Source: Caryophanales bacterium UBA4869
Lineage (GTDB): Bacteria; Bacillota_I; Bacilli_A; RFN20; CAG-288
Reading direction: 5' to 3'
Assembly (NCBI GenBank): GCA_002399505.1
Contig: DHDT01000016.1
Location: 17,431-36,098, forward strand
DNA length: 18,668 nucleotides
The position numbers and the translations under genes were made by a program. Under the pieces are notes generated by a model, which did not search any database, was not told the origin of the DNA, and was given only the letters and a program-made list of their open reading frames with translations. Shown here one piece after another: positions 12,065 to 18,668 of this stretch (position 1 is its first letter; each line of letters starts with the position of its first letter).

Positions 12065-14683
12065 ATGAAATTTCAAACCGAAGGAAAAATTCAACCTGAA
12101 GCCGTTGTAAAAAAGACGGTTCTTATCGTTGATGATGAGCAGATTAACCGTGCCCTATTGACTAAAATCCTTTCGGATGAATTTGTTACTCTCGAAGCTG
12201 AAAACGGATTAGTGGCTCTTCAGATGATGACGGCCAAAGATCATAAGATCGACCTGATTCTTTTAGATGTGGTCATGCCCGTCATGGACGGTTTGACTCT
12301 TTTAAAGAAAATAAAGGCCGATCCCTTCTATTCAAATATGCCTGTCATAATCACAACTTCCTCTTTAAGCAAAGAGTTTGAAAGTGAATGTCTGGAGATG
12401 GGAGCTAATGACTTTGTTCAAAAGCCCTATAATCCGGAACTGATCAGACAGAGAGTCAAAAACCTTTTGCGTTTCAAAGACAATGCCTCATTGATAAGAC
12501 TTCTCCAGACTGATCCTCTGACTGGCATCTACAGCCGTGATTTCTTCTATCATAAAGCCTATGCCATCATGAAGGACAATCCCAATATTCCCTACGACAT
12601 CGTCGTATCCAATATCGTTGATTTCCGTCAGATCAATGAGATGTACGGCTATGAAAAAGGAAACGCTGTCTTAAAGGCGATAGCCAATGTCAACAAAGAA
12701 GTCTTTCACGATACTTTTATCGTCGGAAGGCTGACAGATGACAAGTTCATTCTCTTAGGTCCCAGATTCAAGAATCTCAATCAGCGTTTCTTCGACTTCC
12801 TGGTTCATTCCTATAAGAAAGAGGCTGATATCAAGAATCTCTGTGTCCACTTCGCCATTTATCATGTGAAGAAACCGGGAGAGAATATCTTCTTAGCTGT
12901 CGACAGAGCCTTAAGCTGCCTTAGCGAAAACAAGAACATCTATACTAATATGTATACGATCTACAGCGAATCCATTTCCGAGAAAAACAAAAAGACCGGA
13001 AAGATAACCTTCCAGATGGAAGATGCCCTGGCCAATCATGAATTTCATATGTATCTTCAGCCTAAACACGACTCCAACACCGGTGTCCTCTGGGGTGCAG
13101 AGGGTTTGGCCCGCTGGATTCGAAACGGAAAGATAATCAGCCCTGCTGAATTCATTCCGGTATTCGAGAACAACGGATTCATAACCAAATTGGATCACTT
13201 CATCTGGGAAGAGGCTGCCAAACAGATCAGAGAATGGATTGATAAAGGTATCTCGCCTATTTCCATTTCAGTCAACGTTTCTAAAGTTGATTTTGATTCA
13301 ACACTCTTAGACACGCTTGAGAATATCATCGAGAAATATCAGATTCCTATCGCTTTGCTTCATCTAGAAATCACTGAAAGCAGCTACAATGAAAACGCCA
13401 ATATCGTTCCGATGATCAAGATACTGAGAGCCAGAGGATTCATCATCGAAATGGATGACTTCGGTTCCGGCACTTCCTCTTTGAGTATGCTCAGTATTCT
13501 TCCTATCGACTGTATCAAACTCGATATGAGATTCGTCAGAGCCGACAAAGGAAATGCCCAGGCAAGAAAAGGAGTCATCTCCTCGATCATCTCTTTGGCA
13601 AACTGGCTTAATATGCCAACTATTGCCGAAGGTGTCGAAACTAAAGAAGAAGCTGAATCCTTCCGGATGATGGGATGCGACTACATCCAGGGTTACTACT
13701 ACTCTAAGCCGCTTTCCAAAGAAGACTTCCAAGTCTACATGAAGAGAGTAATAGATGAAGAGAAGGAAAAAGGAAAGACAAACAAGAACACAGAACCGGC
13801 AGTCATTCAGGAAAAGACTGATACTATCCTCATCATCGATGATTCCAGCATCAGCCGTCAGATTCTCAAGAAGATGCTACTCTCCGACTACAACATCCTC
13901 ACTGCCGGAAACGGTCAGGAAGGATTAGATGTCTTAAAAGACAATGCCGATGTCAGTCTCATATTGATGGACTTGATGATGCCGGTGATGGGTGGATTCA
14001 CCTTCATCAATCGACTCAATGCCGATTTCCCTGGCAATGACATTCCCGTTATCGCCATCAGCGAATCCAACCAGGAAGCCGAATGCAAGGCTCTCTCCTT
14101 AGGCGCTTCCTATTATATAAGTAAGCCCTTCTTGCCTGAAATGGTCAAAATCAAAGTCAAGAAGTCTCTTAATTATTCCAAGATGCTCAAGTCCTTCAAG
14201 GACACGGAAATCAAGATCAGGAGCCTTGAAAAACTGGCCTTCACCGATGAACTCACTGGAGCCTTGAGCAGACGGGGACTCGATCATTACCTTGATCTTC
14301 ACGACTTACAGGAGAATACTCTGGTCTGCATGGTTGACCTCAATCACCTGAAAATCTGCAACGATCTCTTCGGCCATCAGGTAGGAGACCAGTTCATCAT
14401 CAGTACCGGTAAAGCACTTTCTGCCTTAGTCTATAAAGACGATGCTCTAGTCAGATACGGAGGAGACGAGTTCCTTCTAGTACTCAACAACTTCAAGGAT
14501 TCTAACGCCCTGAAAAAGAAATTAGACAAGATCAATAAGATATTCTATTCCGATAAATCCCTCAAAGACTTCAATTTTTCCTTCTCATATGGCATTGTCC
14601 CAGTCAACAAGGGCCGATTCGAACTTGCTATCTATCAGGCCGACAAGCTGATGTATATTCAGAAGAAGAATATCGACAAGTAA
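12065..14683 (+). CDS. Dual-receiver c-di-GMP enzyme: REC-GGDEF(degenerate)-EAL-REC-GGDEF
   Basis: An 872-residue cytoplasmic response regulator for c-di-GMP turnover. REC1 (about 17-135) has D23/D24, phospho-acceptor D68 and KP of QKPYN. A GGDEF-like domain (about 146-310) is degenerate: the signature reads TDDKF (224-228), so synthesis there is unlikely. The EAL domain (about 322-566) looks active: E346 in GAEGLARW, SVNVS, LEITE, MDDFGSG, KLD, AEGVE and QGYYYSKP. After a charged linker comes REC2 (about 595-712, acceptor D636, KPF), then an intact GGDEF domain (about 720-871) with DLNHLK and GGDEF at 799-803. The usual RxxD inhibitory site reads YKDD, so product inhibition there is doubtful. 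The layout looks like two response regulators joined end to end. There is no good ribosome site; the ATG is 7 bp after the HPt stop, suggesting coupling. A strong terminator follows. Confidence 0.92.
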   Translation: MKFQTEGKIQPEAVVKKTVLIVDDEQINRALLTKILSDEFVTLEAENGLVALQMMTAKDHKIDLILLDVVMPVMDGLTLLKKIKADPFYSNMPVIITTSSLSKEFESECLEMGANDFVQKPYNPELIRQRVKNLLRFKDNASLIRLLQTDPLTGIYSRDFFYHKAYAIMKDNPNIPYDIVVSNIVDFRQINEMYGYEKGNAVLKAIANVNKEVFHDTFIVGRLTDDKFILLGPRFKNLNQRFFDFLVHSYKKEADIKNLCVHFAIYHVKKPGENIFLAVDRALSCLSENKNIYTNMYTIYSESISEKNKKTGKITFQMEDALANHEFHMYLQPKHDSNTGVLWGAEGLARWIRNGKIISPAEFIPVFENNGFITKLDHFIWEEAAKQIREWIDKGISPISISVNVSKVDFDSTLLDTLENIIEKYQIPIALLHLEITESSYNENANIVPMIKILRARGFIIEMDDFGSGTSSLSMLSILPIDCIKLDMRFVRADKGNAQARKGVISSIISLANWLNMPTIAEGVETKEEAESFRMMGCDYIQGYYYSKPLSKEDFQVYMKRVIDEEKEKGKTNKNTEPAVIQEKTDTILIIDDSSISRQILKKMLLSDYNILTAGNGQEGLDVLKDNADVSLILMDLMMPVMGGFTFINRLNADFPGNDIPVIAISESNQEAECKALSLGASYYISKPFLPEMVKIKVKKSLNYSKMLKSFKDTEIKIRSLEKLAFTDELTGALSRRGLDHYLDLHDLQENTLVCMVDLNHLKICNDLFGHQVGDQFIISTGKALSALVYKDDALVRYGGDEFLLVLNNFKDSNALKKKLDKINKIFYSDKSLKDFNFSFSYGIVPVNKGRFELAIYQADKLMYIQKKNIDK

Positions 14684-14686
14684 ATC

Positions 14687-14719
14687 AAAGCCCGTTTCAA
14701 ATACGAAACGGGCTTTTTT
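14687..14719 (+). terminator. Intrinsic terminator of the HPt/c-di-GMP operon
   Basis: AAAGCCCGTTTC (14687-14698) pairs with GAAACGGGCTTT (14705-14716), 6-base loop, then further T residues to 14719. It starts 3 bases after the stop codon. Confidence 0.95.
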
Positions 14720-14739
14720 GATGTTTGTATTCTTTTCTA

Positions 14740-14770
14740 TTGCATTTTATCTCAAGGGTAATATAATACC
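14740..14770 (+). promoter_or_regulatory. marR operon promoter with a dyad over the -10
   Basis: TTGCAT (14740-14745), 16-bp spacer, perfect TATAAT (14762-14767). GGTAATATAATACC (14757-14770) is a near-perfect dyad (6 of 7 pairs) that covers the -10. This is a typical place for an autorepressing MarR operator. The promoter is well supported; the operator is inference. Confidence 0.7.
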
Positions 14771-14800
14771 TAATTGCTAATAGCTCACGGGGTGAGGTAA

Positions 14801-15274
14801 ATGAATGAAAACAAATTAAACAGAAAAGAAATCAAAGAGTTCGTCAAACTTATCGGAAGAACGATGAGCGGCCCTAAAAAAGAGACGTCAGTCGGCTATG
14901 GGCACGGTCAGTTTCGAATCATCTATTATCTTTCTCAGAATAAAAAGGCCCATCCTAATGAACTCGCCGAATTTCTTCATGTAGGTACGGGAAGAATCGG
15001 AAACGTCCTGAAAGAACTTGAAGAAACGAATATCATCAAGAGAATCACCGACATTGACGATCGAAGAAAGACGACAGTCATCCTGACTGACAAGGGCAAG
15101 GCCTTTGCCAAAAAGAGACTGGATGAGGCAATTACGATAGTCAACAAGATCATCGGCGAATTCGGACATGACGAATTTATGAATTATATCGAGAAAACCA
15201 ATAAGCTAATGGATTTCATCGAAAAAATAGAAAGTGAGGAAGTGGATAAATGCTCAAAATCTATAAAAATCTGA
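14801..15274 (+). CDS. MarR-family transcriptional regulator
   Basis: A 157-residue winged-helix repressor. The recognition region HPNELAEFLHVGTGRIGNVLKELEETNIIKRI (about residues 52-83) and the wing IDDRRKTTVILTDKGK (about 85-100), with its conserved DxR, are diagnostic. Flanking helices at both ends would form the dimer interface. The ATG follows GGTGAGG. The gene overlaps the downstream exporter gene by 25 bp, so the three genes form one operon. MarR proteins beside ABC exporters usually repress their own operon and release on binding a small aromatic or amphipathic compound; the inducer is not known here. Confidence 0.93.
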   Translation: MNENKLNRKEIKEFVKLIGRTMSGPKKETSVGYGHGQFRIIYYLSQNKKAHPNELAEFLHVGTGRIGNVLKELEETNIIKRITDIDDRRKTTVILTDKGKAFAKKRLDEAITIVNKIIGEFGHDEFMNYIEKTNKLMDFIEKIESEEVDKCSKSIKI

Positions 15275-17130
15275 AAAAGCATGACTGGTTCTTAGTCGCC
15301 CTCATAGTCGGACTGACTATCCTTCAGGTCTATGCCGCTATGACGATGATTGACTTCATGCAGAATCTTATCAAAAGCATTCAATTTCTGGCCTATCATA
15401 ACGATCCTGGTCTTATAAGTGAAAGCTTTAAGACGATATTTGACTCCCTGGGCGGAGACTGGACAATAATCGCCAATATGGACTTAGGAGCTCTCGGTCT
15501 TGAAGCCTCAACAATCGAAGCTGTCAAGAGCATTGCCGATGCAACCACTGAACCCATTTGGTTCAATGGCGGAATGATGATCCTCTGCGCCTTTGGTTCG
15601 GCTCTATGTCAGGTTGTCATTTCAGCCACTGCCTCTATTGTCGCCGCCGATCTTGCCACCTACACCCGAAGCAAAGTCAACGATAAGGTATCTTCTTTCT
15701 CCTTAGCCGAAATCAATCGTTTCTCCACCGCTTCTCTGATCACCAGAACTACAAATGATATTGAAAACGTCCAGATGACCTCTCTTTTGATGATGAGAAT
15801 GGTCTTTGCCGCTCCTGTCACTGCTATCTGGGCTATCTGCAAGATTCAGGCTTCTTCCTATCAGCTTACTATCGTCACTGCCTTAGGCATTGTCTTCTTA
15901 GTAATCGGCTTAGCTATCATCATGGCCTTAGTCACCCCCAAATTCAAAATCAGTCAGAAATATCTTGACCGTATCAACGGAGTCACGAGAGAAAACCTCA
16001 ACGGCATCCGTGTAGTCAGAGCCTATAACGGCGAAGACTACCAGGAAAAGAAGTTCTCAGTCGCCAACAAAAAACAGACCAATCTCCAAATCTTCACCGG
16101 GCGGGTTTTAAACTTGATGAATCCTTTGATGACTATTTTGATGAATGGTGTTTCTTTAGCTATCTACTGGGTAGGTGCCTCTTTGGTAAATGAGGGAACT
16201 ATTGACTATGCGACTGTCACTTCCTTCATGATGCTGGCTACTCAGATCATCATGGCCTTTGTCATGCTTTTGATGATGTTCATCATGTGGCCCCGTGCCA
16301 GTGTCTCCGCCAAACGTATCCACGAAGTTCTTGATTCCAAGAACTCGATAGTCGATCCTCTTGAGCCCAAGTCTCCTATCACCAAAGGAGAAATCGAATT
16401 CAGAGATGTCTCCTTCCGCTATCCTGATGCTCAGGATGATATCCTCGAGCACATCTCCTTCAAGGCGAAGATGGGCGACACTGTCGCCTTCATCGGCTCC
16501 ACCGGTAGCGGAAAGTCGACTTTGGTCAATCTGGTCACCAGACTCTATGATGTGACTAAAGGTCAGATACTGATTGACGGAGTCGATGTCAGAGATATGA
16601 AGCAGTCCGACCTGAGACAGCTGATTGGCTTTGTCCCTCAGAAGGGTCTTCTCTTCTCCGGCACGATAAGCTCCAACATCAAGTTCGGAAACCCTGAATT
16701 AGGTGACTCTGAGATGAAAGAGGCAGCCACGGTTGCCTGTGCCGATGAATTCATCGAGAAGATGGAAGACAAATACGATTCTCCTATCGCTCAGGGAGGA
16801 ACCAATGTCTCCGGCGGACAGAGACAGAGACTCTGCATTGCCAGGGCCGTTGCCACTTCGCCTCAGTTCATCGTCTTCGATGATTCCTTCTCCGCTCTCG
16901 ACTATAAAACCGACCGCAAGGTCAGAGACAATCTCAAAGAGAAGCAGAAAGATACGACCAAGCTCATCGTCGCTCAGCGTATCGGCACCATCATGGATGC
17001 CGATACTATCATCGTCTTAAGCGAAGGCAAGGCAATCGGACAGGGAAAACATAAAGATCTTCTGGAAAACTGCCCGATATACAGAGAAATAGCTCTGTCT
17101 CAGCTTTCTAAGGAGGAGTTAGGAATATGA
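15250..17130 (+). CDS. ABC exporter half-transporter with degenerate ATP site
   Basis: A 626-residue type IV ABC exporter subunit: six membrane helices then an ATPase domain (about 385-615). Walker A is GSTGSGKST (416-424), Q-loop VPQKG, signature VSGGQ (520-524). The Walker B end is FDD, with D545 in place of the catalytic Glu, and the switch reads IVAQR, with Q576 in place of His. Both changes are as in the degenerate subunit of heterodimeric exporters such as TM287/288. An unusually long stretch of about 65 residues (about 40-105) separates helix 1 from helix 2 and should lie outside the cell. The ATG at 15250 lies within marR, with GAGGAAG upstream. Its TGA overlaps the next ATG (ATGA, 17127-17130). 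Likely cargo is drugs, lipids or peptides; not determinable here. Confidence 0.93.
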   Translation: MLKIYKNLKKHDWFLVALIVGLTILQVYAAMTMIDFMQNLIKSIQFLAYHNDPGLISESFKTIFDSLGGDWTIIANMDLGALGLEASTIEAVKSIADATTEPIWFNGGMMILCAFGSALCQVVISATASIVAADLATYTRSKVNDKVSSFSLAEINRFSTASLITRTTNDIENVQMTSLLMMRMVFAAPVTAIWAICKIQASSYQLTIVTALGIVFLVIGLAIIMALVTPKFKISQKYLDRINGVTRENLNGIRVVRAYNGEDYQEKKFSVANKKQTNLQIFTGRVLNLMNPLMTILMNGVSLAIYWVGASLVNEGTIDYATVTSFMMLATQIIMAFVMLLMMFIMWPRASVSAKRIHEVLDSKNSIVDPLEPKSPITKGEIEFRDVSFRYPDAQDDILEHISFKAKMGDTVAFIGSTGSGKSTLVNLVTRLYDVTKGQILIDGVDVRDMKQSDLRQLIGFVPQKGLLFSGTISSNIKFGNPELGDSEMKEAATVACADEFIEKMEDKYDSPIAQGGTNVSGGQRQRLCIARAVATSPQFIVFDDSFSALDYKTDRKVRDNLKEKQKDTTKLIVAQRIGTIMDADTIIVLSEGKAIGQGKHKDLLENCPIYREIALSQLSKEELGI

Positions 17131-18668
17131 ACCATGGACCTATGAATATGGTCTCTTCTTCCCATAAGAAGGGAGATACCAGAAAGAGCATCTCATCGCT
17201 CTTTGGCGGAACTAAAAAATACCGTCCTTCTTTCATCATCTCGACTGTTCTTCTTGTCGTTTCGGTAATCTGCACTATCATTGCCCCTTCCTATCTTAAG
17301 GAACTCACCAATGAAATCGCCAACAACTCCGTCTCCAAGACTATCGACATGAATAAGATCGCCAACTTCGGCTTTATCCTCTTAGCCTTATATGTCGTCA
17401 GTGCCATCGTCTCTTATTTTGCAAACTTCCTCATCACCACAGCCTCCCAGAAATACAGTCGTGATCTTCGTAACCAGATCACTGAGAAGATCAACAAGGT
17501 TCCTCTACGTTATTTTGACTCCCATGCTACGGGTGACACTCTCTCAAGACTTACAAACGATGTCGATTCCATCGCCAACTCCTTACAGCAGTCAATCGGC
17601 ATGATCGTTCAGTCAGTCTTCATGCTTGCAGGCGTTCTGATTGCCATGTTTGTGACAAGCTGGCCGATGGCCCTAGTCAGTCTCATCTCTCTGCCTTTGA
17701 TGGGTCTTTTCCTCCTTCTCATCATGAAACTGGCCATGCCACAGTTCATCAAGAGACAGAACCTGATTGGCAAAGTAAACGGAATCGTCGAAGAAAACTA
17801 CGGCGGTCAGTTGGTCATCAAGTGTTTCAATGCCTCCAAGAGAGTCAACGAGAACTTTGAAAAAGAAAACAAAGAACTGCAGAAGACCATGACGAAAGCT
17901 CAGTTCTTCGGAGGTCTGATGCTGCCTCTCATGAGTTTCATCTCCTATATCGCCTATGCCGCAGTCTGTATAGCCGGTGGCATCTTCCTCGATCAGGAGT
18001 TTGGCGGTGTCGATATGGGTACCATCACAGCCTTCTTAGTCTATATCAACCTCTTCCAGTCTCCTCTGAGTCAGATTGCCCAGGGTCTCAATACGATGCA
18101 GACAGCCGCTGCCGCTAATAGCCGAATCAGTGAGTTCCTCAACGAAAAAGAACTGACTCCCAACAAGAGTGACAAATATGTCTTCCAGGGATCCGACTTG
18201 AAAGAACATATCAAAGGCGAAGTCGAATTCGATCATGTCCGTTTCGGATATGAAGAGAATCAGGAAATCATCCACGACTTCTCCTGTAAGATCAAACCCG
18301 GCATGAAAGTCGCCATCGTCGGTCCGACAGGTGCCGGCAAGACTACGATGGTAAACCTTCTGATGAGATTCTATGAAGTCAATTCCGGCGATATCAAAAT
18401 TGACGGCGTTTCAACCAAAGATATCAGCCGAGAGGAAATCCACGATATCTTCGGCATGGTTCTTCAGGATACTTGGATGTTTGAAGGAACCATCAGGGAA
18501 AACATCGTCTACAATACTCCCAACGTCACTGACAAAGACATCGAAGAAGTCTGCAGAGAAGCAAATATCGCCCACTTCATTCACACGCTTCCGGGCGGGC
18601 TTGACTATGTCGTCACCGATGACGCCTCGATTTCCGGCGGTCAGAAACAGCTTATTACGATAGCCAGG
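17127..18668 (+). CDS. ABC exporter half-transporter, partner subunit (partial, C-terminus missing)
   Basis: The first 514 residues of the second half-transporter; the window ends inside the ATPase domain. An N-terminal cytoplasmic tail, rich in Met and Ser, precedes the membrane domain, which has the usual coupling-helix region LRYFDSHATGDTLSRLTNDVD. The ATPase domain shows Walker A GPTGAGKT (399-406), Q-loop VLQDTWMF and signature ISGGQ (502-506). Walker B and the switch histidine are off the end, so whether this subunit carries the competent catalytic residues cannot be seen; it should if the pair is an asymmetric heterodimer. A near-perfect AAGGAGGAG precedes the ATG, which overlaps the previous stop. 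The pair resembles LmrCD/BmrCD/TM287-288 type multidrug exporters. Confidence 0.93.
   Translation, partial: MNHGPMNMVSSSHKKGDTRKSISSLFGGTKKYRPSFIISTVLLVVSVICTIIAPSYLKELTNEIANNSVSKTIDMNKIANFGFILLALYVVSAIVSYFANFLITTASQKYSRDLRNQITEKINKVPLRYFDSHATGDTLSRLTNDVDSIANSLQQSIGMIVQSVFMLAGVLIAMFVTSWPMALVSLISLPLMGLFLLLIMKLAMPQFIKRQNLIGKVNGIVEENYGGQLVIKCFNASKRVNENFEKENKELQKTMTKAQFFGGLMLPLMSFISYIAYAAVCIAGGIFLDQEFGGVDMGTITAFLVYINLFQSPLSQIAQGLNTMQTAAAANSRISEFLNEKELTPNKSDKYVFQGSDLKEHIKGEVEFDHVRFGYEENQEIIHDFSCKIKPGMKVAIVGPTGAGKTTMVNLLMRFYEVNSGDIKIDGVSTKDISREEIHDIFGMVLQDTWMFEGTIRENIVYNTPNVTDKDIEEVCREANIAHFIHTLPGGLDYVVTDDASISGGQKQLITIAR

Noticed and set aside
12065..14683. Two separate genes fused by a sequencing or frameshift error
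   Set aside because: The frame is continuous across a normal charged linker with no stop, start or ribosome site at the EAL-REC2 junction, so a genuine single protein is more likely.
1..18668. Mobile elements, CRISPR arrays, tRNA or rRNA genes
   Set aside because: No transposase or integrase motifs, no regularly spaced direct repeats and no tRNA-like cloverleaf were found by eye; a covariance-model scan would be the formal test.

Overview
The window looks like chromosomal DNA of a low-GC Gram-positive bacterium (Bacillota). The signs are strong AGGAGG-type Shine-Dalgarno (SD) sites, U-tract intrinsic terminators, two Gram-positive-style lipoproteins with lipoboxes, a guanine-type riboswitch, CcpA-like half-sites and MarR/WYL regulators. 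UGA is used as a stop (for example 17128-17130), so this is not the Mycoplasma code. The Erysipelotrichia or a related lineage would fit, but that is a guess from style, not from a marker gene.

Layout, left to right. (1) 1-1080, minus: the N-terminal 360 codons of a PiT-type inorganic phosphate transporter, cut by the window edge. (2) 1254-3601: a ribbon-helix-helix/WYL regulator (minus) divergent from an RtcB RNA ligase (plus); the shared 190 bp holds several dyads. A 13-bp stem terminator separates rtcB from the convergent next gene. (3) 3640-5616, minus: a secreted lipoprotein with a repetitive beta-helix-like fold resembling the Cthe_2159 carbohydrate-binding family. (4) 5947-10974, minus: a complete nucleoside-type ABC importer operon, lipoprotein - double ATPase - permease - permease (nupN/O/P/Q order). 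Its leader carries a promoter, a guanine-class purine riboswitch, a probable terminator that shares sequence with riboswitch stem P1, and a hairpin that would mask the Shine-Dalgarno. A strong hairpin also lies between the lipoprotein and ATPase genes.

(5) 11701-14683, plus: a stand-alone HPt protein followed by an 872-residue REC-GGDEF(degenerate)-EAL-REC-GGDEF protein able, by motif, both to make and to break c-di-GMP. The roughly 500 bp upstream is AT-rich and full of short dyads. (6) 14801-18668, plus: a MarR regulator, then two overlapping ABC exporter half-transporters. The first has a degenerate nucleotide-binding site (Glu to Asp, His to Gln), as expected of an asymmetric heterodimer; the second is cut by the window end just after its signature motif.

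Functionally the window is a set of separate sensing modules: RNA repair with its own putative regulator, purine-controlled nucleoside uptake, phosphorelay-controlled c-di-GMP turnover and MarR-controlled efflux. I saw no mobile element, CRISPR array, tRNA, rRNA or phage gene.
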